A stretch of DNA of 64,000 nucleotides from Bacillota bacterium (lineage in GTDB: Bacteria > Bacillota_A > Clostridia > Lachnospirales > Lachnospiraceae). Shown here piece after piece: positions 27,595-37,542 of this stretch (its first letter is position 1; each line of letters begins with the position of its first letter). The notes beneath the pieces were generated by a model. It made no database searches, was not told the DNA's origin, and was given only the letters and a program-made list of their open reading frames with translations. The stretch spans positions 62,001-126,000 of the forward strand of contig JAEYMU010000012.1 in NCBI GenBank assembly GCA_023407175.1, read 5' to 3'. Both the position numbers and the translations under genes were made by a program.

Positions 27595-29340
27595 ATGAAA
27601 AAAAGTGTGATTATTTTTACCGTTCTCTTATCTATTCTGAGTTTCAGCAGCTGCGGGACTCAAAGTGGGAAACATGCGGAAGTAGTAACTAATACCCCGG
27701 AAATTGAAGCCACCGATGCCGAACCGTCCGCGCTCTCTGCAACGTCAGAAACCGCACAGTCAAGCTCCCCGGTAAACACATCAAGGGTTATAAATAACTG
27801 TGGAAATTGTGCGATTCAAGGCGAAAAGCTTTATTATACCAACGGCTATGATAACGGAACACTTTACAGTATAAATGTCAACGGCAGTGATAACCTCAAG
27901 CTTAACAATGATTGGACGCCATGGTTCTATGTATCCGGCGACCGGATTTATTACCAAAACGGGAAAGACGGGATGAATATCTACGTTATGAATACCGACG
28001 GCAGCGGACAGCAAAAGCTGAACGACGATAATTCCGAGAATATTAATATTGTCGGCGACAGGATATATTATAGCAATACGGATGACGGCTTTACGCTTTA
28101 CAGCATGAACACCGACGGCAGTGACAGGAAAAAATTGAATGGAGACAATCCCTTATATATGAATGTGGCCGGTGACCGGATTTATTATTCCGGTGAGCTT
28201 AGCGGTATCAAGGGTATCTACAGCGTAAAAACCGATGGAACCGACAGAATAAAGCTGACCGATGACAGCCCATATCTTATGCTTGTGGCGGACGGCTGGA
28301 TTTATTATAACAATGAGAACGACGGTTCCAAGCTTTATGCCATTAGAACCGACGGCAGCTCCAGGCACAAACTGAACGACGATTATGCGTTAAGCATAAA
28401 TGTGGTTGATGACCGGATTTATTACAAGAATGGAAATGATGGAAAAATCTACAGCATAAATACGGACGGCGGCGATAGGAAACTCCTGTCCGACGATAGC
28501 GCGGACTGGCTCGTCGTCCAGGATAGCCGGATTTATTATACGATAACCGGCTCGATGATCTATTCCATGAACATAGATGGCAGTGACAAACAGCTTTTAA
28601 CGGATTTAACCAGCGATGTGTACAAGGATGTGACCTATGAAATCAACGCCCGTCTGCATGAAGATATGCCGGAATACCGTTTTGTGGCTACAGGGATGAC
28701 GCAGACGACGGACGACTGGGCGAGCGGTTATGTTATGGGCCTGGAGGTTTACGACGAAAACGGTCTTCCGATTCTCTCGGCAGACTTTTCACAGACTGTT
28801 TTGGATCAGGTGGTCGGAAACGCTGTTTATAATCAAATGATGGACACCATGGGTCTGCATGTTACAGATGTAAATTTTGACGGTTATAAAGATGTGATTA
28901 TCTTGAATAATTTCAGCGGCGCCCATGGAAATACATGGTATGACTGCTGGCTATGGAACCCGGAAACGTCGTCTTTTGTCAAATCCGAATCCTTTGCCGA
29001 TATTTGCAATCCTGCCCTTGACCCGAAGAAAAAATGTATTTACTCCACCGGAGGCTCGGGCGCGAGCAACCAGGAGTGGGATATTTATCAGTTTATTGAC
29101 GGCGAGTTCGTGGTTACGAACAGCTTGTCTTATACAGAGACAAATGAGGGCCGTTATCATTTTATAGAACAAAAGCTTGTAAACGGGAAAATGAAAATCA
29201 TTCGGGACGACGTGATACAGGCAGGCAGCTTTGATGACGCGCTGTCTGCCGCAGGTTATATCAACGACGAGCTTTGGCAGCTGGATAATCCGCGTTGGTA
29301 TGGGCTAGGAGGTCATCAGGCTGACCAATGGCTGGAATGA
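27595..29340 (+). CDS. DUF5050-like repeat lipoprotein with C-terminal FG-GAP/XAC2610-like domain
   Basis: A lipoprotein signal ending in FSSC is followed by a Ser/Thr-rich linker. Residues of about 65-345 hold about seven repeats of roughly 40 residues built on the pattern GDRIYY...LYSMNTDGSDRKKLN, as in DUF5050 beta-propeller-like domains. The last 230 residues contain VTDVNFDGYKDVII, a calcium-binding-like FG-GAP element, and resemble XAC2610-related secreted domains. No catalytic motif was recognised. AAAAGGAGC precedes the ATG. Its base composition and codon choice appear more GC-rich than its flanks. A surface binding or scaffolding role is a guess. Confidence 0.75.
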   Translation: MKKSVIIFTVLLSILSFSSCGTQSGKHAEVVTNTPEIEATDAEPSALSATSETAQSSSPVNTSRVINNCGNCAIQGEKLYYTNGYDNGTLYSINVNGSDNLKLNNDWTPWFYVSGDRIYYQNGKDGMNIYVMNTDGSGQQKLNDDNSENINIVGDRIYYSNTDDGFTLYSMNTDGSDRKKLNGDNPLYMNVAGDRIYYSGELSGIKGIYSVKTDGTDRIKLTDDSPYLMLVADGWIYYNNENDGSKLYAIRTDGSSRHKLNDDYALSINVVDDRIYYKNGNDGKIYSINTDGGDRKLLSDDSADWLVVQDSRIYYTITGSMIYSMNIDGSDKQLLTDLTSDVYKDVTYEINARLHEDMPEYRFVATGMTQTTDDWASGYVMGLEVYDENGLPILSADFSQTVLDQVVGNAVYNQMMDTMGLHVTDVNFDGYKDVIILNNFSGAHGNTWYDCWLWNPETSSFVKSESFADICNPALDPKKKCIYSTGGSGASNQEWDIYQFIDGEFVVTNSLSYTETNEGRYHFIEQKLVNGKMKIIRDDVIQAGSFDDALSAAGYINDELWQLDNPRWYGLGGHQADQWLE

Positions 29341-29358
29341 TAAGCAGCCCTCTGCCTG

Positions 29359-31389
29359 TTACAATAAATTTATGGCTTCCTCTTCGGGTAGAGGTTTGCT
29401 GATATAATAGCCCTGAAGCATATCACAGCCGAATTTTACGAGACAGTCAAACTGGTCCTTTTCCTCCACTCCTTCTGCAATCACAGCCAAATGAAGTGTT
29501 TTTGCCAGCAGCATGATACTTTTTACGATATCATTGTCAGTTTTATTTAATACAATATCGTCGATAAAGGCCTTGTCCAATTTCAGAATTGAAATGGGCA
29601 GCCTTTTTAAATAAGTAAGGGAGGAATAGCCGGTTCCGAAATCATCCAGGGCTACACGGATTCCCTGTTTCTTTAAGGTATCTATCTTCTTTAAATTCGT
29701 TTCCACATCCTCCATCAGGATAGATTCTGTAATTTCCAGAGTAAGCTGTCTCGCATCCAGATTATTTTTCTTTAGAATCTCCAGTACCTCCTCCACAAAA
29801 CCATCCTCCGACAGCTGATACACCGAGACATTTACGGAGATCGTCAGCTTTTCGTCTCTGGATGCATTTAACCGGGAGATAAAGGCACATGCATTTTCCA
29901 GGACCCATTTCCCAAGCTGCAGGATCAAACCGGTCTCCTCTGCCAGAGGAATAAAGGCTGCGGGTGAAACCATTCCGTATATCGGACTTTTCCATCGCAG
30001 TAATGCCTCAAAGCCGTGTGTCTTATTACTTTTCAGGCAGTAAATCGGCTGATAATAAAGCATCAGCTCATTATTTTCCATGGCAGCCCTTAAATTGCTC
30101 TCCATCGCCACCTTGGCATATAGTTCCTGATTCATGGACGGACTAAATATAACATACTGATTTTTACCCTGTTTTTTGGCCTCGTACATGGCAGTATCCG
30201 CGCTTTTCAACAGCTCCTGTAGACTGCCTGCATGCTCCGGATAGATCGCTATTCCGATACTGGCCGATATATGTATTCTGATATCCTCTTCCTGAAAGCT
30301 GGTTACCAGACTTGAAAGAATCCTTCCCGCAAATTCCTTCAGCCGTCCCAGAGTATCCTCCCTGGTAATGACAATCGCAAATTCATCTCCGCCAAGTCTT
30401 GCAACAAAGACTCCCTCCTCTAACGCATCCGTAAGCCGTGCTCCCATTTCAGCCAAAACCGTATCTCCGAAGAAATGTCCGAAGGAATCATTAATGTTTT
30501 TGAAATTATCCAAATCGATAAAAAGCAATGCCATCCTCCGGGAAGCACCAAGCATTTCCGTTACCTTTTCCTGAAGGCTTAGCCTGTTGGGCAATCCGGT
30601 AACCAAGTCCTTATAGGCCAATTCATGAATCTGGTCATACTGCTGCTTCAGCTCCTCATCCGAGGCCGCGAGCTCCTCATACAGGGCGGTCAGTTCCTCA
30701 TGGTTTTGCTTTATGCTTTGCTCCGCCAGCTTCTCCTCAGTGATATCCCGGATAACTCCCAATACCTTTACCGGTTTCCGGTCCTGGTTATACCAGAGCT
30801 TTGCAACCGAATGCAGAATTCTTTCCTGTTTATCATTATTTCTTATAATGGAATATACCTCATCATATTCCTTATTCTCTAAAATCAGCTGGCTTAGAGC
30901 CTGGTCCATTCTCTGACGGTCCTTTTCATGAATCATATTCTGTGCTCTCTCAAAGGGTACGATTGATGATACATACTCCAGCCCAAAAATATGGAAGGCT
31001 TCCTCCGAGGCCCATAGCATCTGCTGTGTGATATCCAGTTGTGTGATATCCAGCTCCCAGTTTCCCACGTGGGCAATTGCCTGGGCTCTTTGCAGCCGGT
31101 CCTCACTGATTTTCAACTCATCATAATTATTTTGCAGCTTATTTTCAGCCGCTTCGACCTGCTTCAATACCCTATTAAGCAGACCATATAAAAATACGGT
31201 TATTACAATTACATAGATCCAGCCCTTCAGCATATTTGCAAGCAGCAGAAGCTTGCTATCCGTAAACAAAAGCTGGGTCAGCCTATCAGAAAACAGTATC
31301 CAGAAAAAGCTTATGATAAAATACAACAGACTAATTTTTATTGGGAACTTACTTAATTTGCTTTTTAACAATGCCTTAATCTTCTGCAT
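29359..31389 (-). CDS. membrane GGDEF-EAL protein with PAS domain
   Basis: Two N-terminal membrane helices (about residues 18-35 and 50-75) lead into a coiled-coil segment, a PAS domain (about 95-210), a second short coiled coil, a GGDEF domain with intact RLGGDEFAIVI near 331 and an EAL domain with intact FEALLRW near 460 and DDFGTGYSSL near 585. Both c-di-GMP synthesis and hydrolysis motifs are preserved, so the net activity cannot be told. The ATG at 31389 follows GGAGGTGCT; the frame is open 16 codons further. It is divergent from the second GGDEF-EAL gene across a 314-base region holding promoters for both. Confidence 0.92.
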   Translation of the reverse strand: MQKIKALLKSKLSKFPIKISLLYFIISFFWILFSDRLTQLLFTDSKLLLLANMLKGWIYVIVITVFLYGLLNRVLKQVEAAENKLQNNYDELKISEDRLQRAQAIAHVGNWELDITQLDITQQMLWASEEAFHIFGLEYVSSIVPFERAQNMIHEKDRQRMDQALSQLILENKEYDEVYSIIRNNDKQERILHSVAKLWYNQDRKPVKVLGVIRDITEEKLAEQSIKQNHEELTALYEELAASDEELKQQYDQIHELAYKDLVTGLPNRLSLQEKVTEMLGASRRMALLFIDLDNFKNINDSFGHFFGDTVLAEMGARLTDALEEGVFVARLGGDEFAIVITREDTLGRLKEFAGRILSSLVTSFQEEDIRIHISASIGIAIYPEHAGSLQELLKSADTAMYEAKKQGKNQYVIFSPSMNQELYAKVAMESNLRAAMENNELMLYYQPIYCLKSNKTHGFEALLRWKSPIYGMVSPAAFIPLAEETGLILQLGKWVLENACAFISRLNASRDEKLTISVNVSVYQLSEDGFVEEVLEILKKNNLDARQLTLEITESILMEDVETNLKKIDTLKKQGIRVALDDFGTGYSSLTYLKRLPISILKLDKAFIDDIVLNKTDNDIVKSIMLLAKTLHLAVIAEGVEEKDQFDCLVKFGCDMLQGYYISKPLPEEEAINLL

Positions 31390-31485
31390 AGCACCTCCGT
31401 ACTGCCAAATGGCAGCTTCCTGCTCCTGTTTCCGCAACTGTGATACCCGTCCTCTTAGTTTTTGGTCCCTTGATCTGTTTGTTAG

Positions 31486-31514
31486 ATTATACTATATTTT
31501 GTCAACTTTCTCAA
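31486..31514 (-). promoter_or_regulatory. sigma-A promoter for the PAS-GGDEF-EAL gene
   Basis: On the minus strand TTGAGA (31509-31514) and an exact TATAAT (31486-31491) are separated by 17 bases, about 100 bases upstream of the ATG at 31389. Confidence 0.6.
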
Positions 31515-31614
31515 CTATCTGGACTCAGCATTTCTATCAAAGGGCAGATAGCCTTCACCATACCAATTTTCGTCCGAAACCCTCTGTCCTCCTCTTTTCC
31601 CATAACTCCCAATA

Positions 31615-31644
31615 TTGACATATTCCTCTATAAAATGCTAATAT
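31615..31644 (+). promoter_or_regulatory. sigma-A-like promoter for the Cache-HAMP-GGDEF-EAL operon
   Basis: An exact TTGACA (31615-31620) is followed after 18 bases by TAATAT (31639-31644), about 60 bases before the start of the divergent GGDEF-EAL gene. The rest of the 31390-31703 gap shows no gene. Confidence 0.55.
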
Positions 31645-31703
31645 TAGATATATATTATTATTAGAAAAGCACGTCAAATTCAGGGGATGGAAGTGGGGAG
31701 CAT

Positions 31704-34175
31704 ATGCTTAAACCAGTAAAAGCAAGCATTAATGATGTGCGGATTAAACGCAAAATTCTAATCCTTTATTTCTTTGGTATATTATTACCGATTACCGGCC
31801 TTGTCCTGTTCTTCTCCTACCAGATAAAATCCGAGCTGTCCCGCCGTGAACAGACTCTGGTGGAGGGTGAATTAACACGCATCCAGCTTAATATCTCAAC
31901 GCTGATCAATACTGCCAGCAACCTGGCAACCACCTATTTTTCCGACAAGGATCTGGCCTGGGCTCTGGAAACCTACAGTCCTTCCTCCAAGGATTCCCTG
32001 ACCACGATACGCAGCATTGACGAACAGGTGCTGTCCAACCTGATGGTACATCCCTTTATGAAACAAATTAATATCTATTTTGATAATGAGAATCTGTTTG
32101 AAACCTCCTATGCACATTTCCTTAGTGAGGAGACCAGGCAGACGGCTTGGTACCAATCCTTCCTTGCAAGCGGACAAAGCACTTATCTGGGCAGCGGGGA
32201 GCAAAAAACTCAGACCAATTTATATTTGATTCGCAGGCTGAATTTACTGAAATATGAAGGCCATAACCTGATTAAAATCGATATTTCTCCAGATTATATC
32301 CGCTCTTACTTTGATTCGGAGCTTTTATCCAGGGAACGCTGCCGGATCTTCCTCGTAACTCCGGATAATCTGATTGCGCTATCAAATATCACCGATTATC
32401 CAAAGCAGTTTTCCGACGTAAGCTTTCGTAAAAGCAGTCATCCGTATACGATGGAATTTGACCGCAGCTCCCCCTTAAGCGGCTGGAAAATAGTCGCTGC
32501 TCCAGCGCGCAGTCTTCTGTATTCCTCCTTAAGCAACCAAATTCTCTTCCTGATTTTTGCCTTTTTGCTGGTTTTATCCCTCTCCATGCTATTGTTTTAT
32601 GGACTGGCACATTCGATTATCAGGCGGCTGGAATACATGGCAAATGTGATGGAACAATCCCACAATGATGAGCTGACCGAAATCGATATTGCCATGGGCT
32701 CGGACGAAATCGGTATCACAGCCGGCTGCTATAACCGCATGATTCAAAAGGTCCGTGCCCTGATGGAGGATAACAGTAAGGCCTATCAGGAATTACAAAG
32801 CACCAATGAGGAATTAATCGCCACCCTGGAGGAAATCGAAAATAAGGAGCGCCAGATTGACGAGCTGGTTTCCGTAGATAAATTAACCGGTTTGGCGAAC
32901 CGCTTTTCCATCACACGCTTCATCGATAACCAGTTTCTTGAAATGAAGGGTACACGAAGCTTTGCCATTGGTTTTCTTGACATCGATAATTTCAAGCTGA
33001 TTAACGACAGCTACGGACACGATATCGGGGATGATGTCATTAAGCAGGTCGGCGACCGGCTTAATACCTTTGAAAGTGACTATATCCATACCGGCCGGTT
33101 TGGAGGGGATGAATTCATCATTACAATCAAGGATTACCGGGATAAGAAGCACTTGTATAAAATCCTGGAGGATATCCGGATTGCCCTAAGGGAGCCGATT
33201 ATGCTGGGAGGAATCTCCTTTACCATGACTATAAGCATGGGTGTGAGCTTATACGGCGTCCATTCCAGAAGGCGCCATGAGCTGATCAAGCTGGCGGATA
33301 TTGCCCTCTATAAGGCGAAGGAATTTGGCCGGGACCAGATTGTATTTTTTGAAAGTACGATGAATCAGGCCCTGTCTGAAAAATTAAAGCGCCAGGCCTG
33401 TGTCCGGGAAGCGGTTAAGAAAAAGGAATTTGTGCTGTTCTATCAGCCCTATTATGATATTGAAACAAGGACTATGAAGGGCTGTGAGGCGCTTTTACGC
33501 TGGAACAGCCGCTGCGATTTTAAGATATCCACTCAGGAGGTCGTCCAATATATCGAAGAAATGGGACTTATGATCGAGTTTGGCTTCTGGATTATCAACG
33601 AGGCCTGTGCCTTTGCAAAGAAATTAAACGAAACCCGTGATACTCCTCTCACTGTTTCCATTAATATCTCCGCTCTGCAGCTGATGCAGAATGATTTTAT
33701 TGATAAGGTGCTTCAAATCATCGCAAAAAATAAGGTTGGGGTGGAATACATCTTTTTGGAAATGACCGAGTCCATCCTGATGGATTCTATTGAAAAGGGG
33801 TTTTCGATGATCAACCGGCTGCAAAGCGCAGGTATTTCCATCTCCCTGGATGATTTTGGCACCGGCTACTCCTCCTTAAAATATTTTAAGGAATTACCGA
33901 TTACCACCCTAAAGATTGACAAGTCCTTCATTGACCATGTAACCTCCAACGAATATGATGAACAGCTGGTTGACACCATGATTCAGCTTGCACATAACCG
34001 CAAGATCAATGTGATTGCCGAAGGCGTGGAGACACCGGAGCAATTGGAACGCTTAAGGAAGATGAACTGCGATATGGTGCAGGGCTACCTCTTTAGCAAG
34101 CCGGTATGCGAAGCAGACATGCTTCTGTTATCCGCTCTGGGGCAGGAAGGAGAAAGCAATGAAAATCTGTCGTAG
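31704..34175 (+). CDS. Cache-like sensor, HAMP, GGDEF-EAL protein
   Basis: The 823-residue protein has one helix (about residues 18-40), a large extracytoplasmic sensor of Cache type (about 40-280), a second helix (about 285-305), HAMP (about 305-355) and a coiled coil. A GGDEF domain with intact GRFGGDEFIITI (near 466) and an EAL domain with intact CEALLRW (near 593) and DDFGTGYSSL follow. Both catalytic signatures are intact. The last 17 bases overlap the start of the next gene, a solute-binding lipoprotein, which indicates translational coupling. A model in which the lipoprotein presents a sugar to the sensor is attractive but inferred. Confidence 0.93.
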   Translation: MLKPVKASINDVRIKRKILILYFFGILLPITGLVLFFSYQIKSELSRREQTLVEGELTRIQLNISTLINTASNLATTYFSDKDLAWALETYSPSSKDSLTTIRSIDEQVLSNLMVHPFMKQINIYFDNENLFETSYAHFLSEETRQTAWYQSFLASGQSTYLGSGEQKTQTNLYLIRRLNLLKYEGHNLIKIDISPDYIRSYFDSELLSRERCRIFLVTPDNLIALSNITDYPKQFSDVSFRKSSHPYTMEFDRSSPLSGWKIVAAPARSLLYSSLSNQILFLIFAFLLVLSLSMLLFYGLAHSIIRRLEYMANVMEQSHNDELTEIDIAMGSDEIGITAGCYNRMIQKVRALMEDNSKAYQELQSTNEELIATLEEIENKERQIDELVSVDKLTGLANRFSITRFIDNQFLEMKGTRSFAIGFLDIDNFKLINDSYGHDIGDDVIKQVGDRLNTFESDYIHTGRFGGDEFIITIKDYRDKKHLYKILEDIRIALREPIMLGGISFTMTISMGVSLYGVHSRRRHELIKLADIALYKAKEFGRDQIVFFESTMNQALSEKLKRQACVREAVKKKEFVLFYQPYYDIETRTMKGCEALLRWNSRCDFKISTQEVVQYIEEMGLMIEFGFWIINEACAFAKKLNETRDTPLTVSINISALQLMQNDFIDKVLQIIAKNKVGVEYIFLEMTESILMDSIEKGFSMINRLQSAGISISLDDFGTGYSSLKYFKELPITTLKIDKSFIDHVTSNEYDEQLVDTMIQLAHNRKINVIAEGVETPEQLERLRKMNCDMVQGYLFSKPVCEADMLLLSALGQEGESNENLS

Positions 34176-35469
34176 GTTTTCCCTGGTTTTATGCATTTTA
34201 ATTATTCTTTCTCTTTTTCCAGGCTGTCAAAAGCAGGACAAGGATATTTCCTCCGCAAAGGTGGAACAGGGTATTACCTTAACCCTGGGGCACCATGAAT
34301 CCGCTTTGCCAAAGAGCGGCATTACGGAGGAACTGGCCAGGGATTTTGAGGAAGAAACCGGCATACATATCGAGTTTGTGACAGTACCGGACGCACAATG
34401 GCGGGATTTGCTTAAGGCCCAATTATCTGATGGAAGTGCCCCGGATATCTTCACAGTTGATTCCGACCCCTTCTCCCTGTATGAAAGGATACGGCCGGAT
34501 ATTAACTGCATTGACCTGTCCTCAGAGGAATTTGTCTCTCGGATGGATGCTTCGGTACTGCCCGCTGTCTCTTATCAGAACAAGGTGTACGGAATAACCT
34601 TTCTTGGAAAGAAAATATGGGTTTATGCTTATAATAAGAAGATTTTTAAGGAGCTCGGCCTTCAGATACCTACTACCTACGAGGAGCTTAAGCAGGTATG
34701 CCGGATAATCAAAGATGCCGGAATTACCCCTATGTGGCAGGTTCCAGCCAGCAGCTGGCATCAGGTTCTGCCCTTATTCGAAATAGGTCCCTACTACCAA
34801 AGCAAGGATGACGAGCTTTATGATAAGCTGAATAAAAATAAGCTGGATATCAAGGATATTCCCGATTTGCTCAAGGTGCTTGAGGAAATCAATGAATTTG
34901 CAGATCTTGGTTTTTACGGCGAGGACTATTTCGGTAATACGGTAGACGGTGTCAAGCAGCAATTTGCGGAAGGGAAGGTAGCTATGACCCTGCAGCTGAT
35001 TGGTTGGCCAAATGAGCTGATCTCCCAGTATCCTGAGATGGGTGGCAATGTCGGTATCTTCCTTATGCCCTGGGCAGACAACCAGATGGTAGGGATAAAC
35101 CCGGTGTCAAACGCATTCTTTGGCAACGCGAACAGTGAACATAAGGAGGAAATCCTGCAATTCTTCCGCTTTTTAGCGGAGCATGACAATCTGCAAAAAA
35201 GGCTTAACGGTGATCCGAATTCACTGGAAATCTGCTGGCCGGAAATCAAATCACGTTATCCCCAGGAATACACGGATTACCTGTCCCAATTTAAAACAGG
35301 AATTGTGATGCAGGCTGGCGTATCCTATGTTGACTCCCAATGGATGGAAATTGGGGAGGACATCGAAAGGATGTATGCAGACCTTATGACTCCCTCGGAG
35401 GTATTGGTGGAAATCTCCTCCCGCCGTGAAAAGCTTGCAAGAATGATGAATGACCCCTACTGGAATTAA
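34159..35469 (+). CDS. orphan extracellular solute-binding lipoprotein coupled to a GGDEF-EAL gene
   Basis: Lipoprotein signal LVLCILIILSLFPGC is followed by a family 1 extracellular solute-binding domain: ITEELARDFEEETGIHIEFV, DGSAPDIFTVDSDP and GKVAMTLQLIGWPNE are typical. The start codon lies inside the preceding GGDEF-EAL gene and its ribosome site (AGGAGAAAGC) lies in that gene's coding sequence. No permease or ATPase gene is near, unlike the two true importer operons in this window. The likely ligand is an oligosaccharide. The next gene downstream, after 150 bases, is an endoglucanase. Confidence 0.88.
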   Translation: MKICRRFSLVLCILIILSLFPGCQKQDKDISSAKVEQGITLTLGHHESALPKSGITEELARDFEEETGIHIEFVTVPDAQWRDLLKAQLSDGSAPDIFTVDSDPFSLYERIRPDINCIDLSSEEFVSRMDASVLPAVSYQNKVYGITFLGKKIWVYAYNKKIFKELGLQIPTTYEELKQVCRIIKDAGITPMWQVPASSWHQVLPLFEIGPYYQSKDDELYDKLNKNKLDIKDIPDLLKVLEEINEFADLGFYGEDYFGNTVDGVKQQFAEGKVAMTLQLIGWPNELISQYPEMGGNVGIFLMPWADNQMVGINPVSNAFFGNANSEHKEEILQFFRFLAEHDNLQKRLNGDPNSLEICWPEIKSRYPQEYTDYLSQFKTGIVMQAGVSYVDSQWMEIGEDIERMYADLMTPSEVLVEISSRREKLARMMNDPYWN

Positions 35470-35619
35470 TTCAATGTATTGTAAATTGCCATATTTATTC
35501 TCCCCTGCTGCCTTAACCGATGTTTATAAATTACTATAAATAACTACAATTATTACTATATTTCTTCTTGTCCGGTTACGGTATAATGCAGGTATCTATT
35601 AGAATCAGGGGGAATTTTT

Positions 35620-37416
35620 ATGACTAAAAATAAGAAAAAATCTTTCATCTGTCTCCTTATGCTTGTATTACTGGCATTTACCCTCGCAGGCTGCAAGAGC
35701 AAGGACAAGGATGAGGATAGTACCACCGTATCACCTACTGAAGCTGCGGATGCAGCGGACAATGGCCTTACATCTCTGGAATTAGTGAATCTCATGGGTA
35801 ACGGAATTAATCTCGGTAATACCATGGAAGCATATGGTCATCTCGATTTAGGCACCACTGCTGACATTTCTTCTTATGAAACCCACTGGGGCCAGCCGGT
35901 CACCACACAGGAAATGATAGACAGCATGAAGGCTGCCGGCTTCGATACCTTAAGAATTCCGGTTGCATGGACAAATGCAATGGACTTTGAAAGCGGCGAT
36001 TACACCATCGGTGAGAATTATCTGAACCGTGTTGAGGAAATCATTAATTACGCTCTCAATGCCGATATGTACGTTATCGTCAATGACCATTGGGACGGCG
36101 GCTGGTGGGGCATGTTTGGCTCTGCTACACAGGAAACACAGGACGCTGCCATGAAATTGTACACTTCCATGTGGACACAGATTGCTGAAAAATATAAGGA
36201 CTATTCCGACAAGCTCATTTTTGAATCTGCAAACGAAGAGCTTGGCGACCGACTTAATGATAAGGATCTTTGTGCTGATTCCGGATCACTTTCCGAGGAT
36301 GAATGCTATACAATGGCCAATAAAATCAATCAGACCTTTGTTGATACAATCAGAAGCACCGGCGGCAATAATGCAGAACGCTTCCTGCTGATTGCCGGCT
36401 ATAATACCGACATTGCAAAAACCTGTGATGACCGTTTCGCTATGCCGACCGACACAGCAAAGAACAAGCTGCTGCTTTCCGTTCATTTCTATACGCCTTG
36501 GGGCTACTGCGGCAATTCAAGCCTTTCCAGCTGGGGTACCGTAAAGAATTATAATGAACAGAATGACCTTCTGGCTAAGATGGCAAAATTCACCGAGCAG
36601 GGCTATGGCGTAGTTATTGGTGAATATGCCGTTGCACTCAAGGATGACGGCTCTGTAAAAGACAATACCTGTGACTTTTTCAATAATTTCCTTGATAACT
36701 GCGATACGTACGGCTATTGCCCTGTACTTTGGGATTGCAGCAGTCTCTTTATCAGGACCGACCTTGGCTTCTTTGATAAGGATGTTGCGGATGTATTCAA
36801 AAGCCGCAGCTATGCAGCACAGTCAACTATGACGCAGGAAGAAATCGTGGCTAATGCAAAGGCGGCGATGGATGCAGCACTCACTGCCGCCTCGGAGAAG
36901 GAAGAAGCTGCCCCGGATTTACCCGCTGACAAGTCAATTGCATGGATCATGTACAACAGCAGTGACTGGGGTGCTATGTACAGCGTAGGAAATGTCTATG
37001 ACCCTATCTCCAAAACAGACGGTCTTGTTGCCACAGATGTTGAGGTTACCGGAGCCGGTACCTACACCGTAGGCCTTGACTTTACCGGTACCGCAGCAGG
37101 CTATGGCGACAGCACGGCTTTCTCTGCTCTTGGCATTGCCAACGGAGAGCTGCTCTTTCCTGGCTATATTATCACCATCACTGACATTCAGGTAAACGGC
37201 GAGTCCTACAGCCTTACCGGCAAGCCCTACACCACCTCGGATGACAAAATATGCACCCGTGTAAACCTCTATAATTCATGGGTAACTGCAATTCCTGAGG
37301 ATGCACGTACCGCAGACGGAGATATCTCCGATGTCTCCTCTACAATCGTGGACCCAGCAACCCTTGGCCATATTGAGACACTTACCATTACCTTTGATTA
37401 CGGTCCTGCGAAATAA
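35620..37416 (+). CDS. GH5 endoglucanase lipoprotein with C-terminal carbohydrate-binding-like module
   Basis: A lipoprotein signal (LLMLVLLAFTLAGC) anchors the enzyme on the outer face of the membrane. The GH5 domain spans about residues 50-400: GINLGNTMEAYG at the start, the conserved arginine in FDTLRIPVAW, NDHWDGGWW, the acid/base in FESANEEL near 205 and the nucleophile in VVIGEYAVAL near 334. The pattern fits endo-beta-1,4-glucanases. After a helical linker, residues of about 430-598 (from WIMYNSSDWGAMYSV) form a beta-rich module that may bind carbohydrate; its family was not recognised. GGGGGA precedes the ATG. A strong terminator ends the unit. Confidence 0.9.
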   Translation: MTKNKKKSFICLLMLVLLAFTLAGCKSKDKDEDSTTVSPTEAADAADNGLTSLELVNLMGNGINLGNTMEAYGHLDLGTTADISSYETHWGQPVTTQEMIDSMKAAGFDTLRIPVAWTNAMDFESGDYTIGENYLNRVEEIINYALNADMYVIVNDHWDGGWWGMFGSATQETQDAAMKLYTSMWTQIAEKYKDYSDKLIFESANEELGDRLNDKDLCADSGSLSEDECYTMANKINQTFVDTIRSTGGNNAERFLLIAGYNTDIAKTCDDRFAMPTDTAKNKLLLSVHFYTPWGYCGNSSLSSWGTVKNYNEQNDLLAKMAKFTEQGYGVVIGEYAVALKDDGSVKDNTCDFFNNFLDNCDTYGYCPVLWDCSSLFIRTDLGFFDKDVADVFKSRSYAAQSTMTQEEIVANAKAAMDAALTAASEKEEAAPDLPADKSIAWIMYNSSDWGAMYSVGNVYDPISKTDGLVATDVEVTGAGTYTVGLDFTGTAAGYGDSTAFSALGIANGELLFPGYIITITDIQVNGESYSLTGKPYTTSDDKICTRVNLYNSWVTAIPEDARTADGDISDVSSTIVDPATLGHIETLTITFDYGPAK

Positions 37417-37434
37417 TATAACATTCAACTTTTT

Positions 37435-37466
37435 ACAGCCGGAGGGATTTTCCTCCGGCTGTTTTT
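37435..37466 (+). terminator. strong intrinsic terminator after the endoglucanase gene
   Basis: An 11-base perfect stem (ACAGCCGGAGG at 37435-37445 with 37452-37462) with a 6-base loop runs straight into a T-tract. Confidence 0.92.
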
Positions 37467-37542
37467 ATGATATGGCTAGCAAAAATCTGTTCCTAAAGTT
37501 CTCATTTTCTCATTGGTTCATCTCATAAGCTGAGCTATAGAG

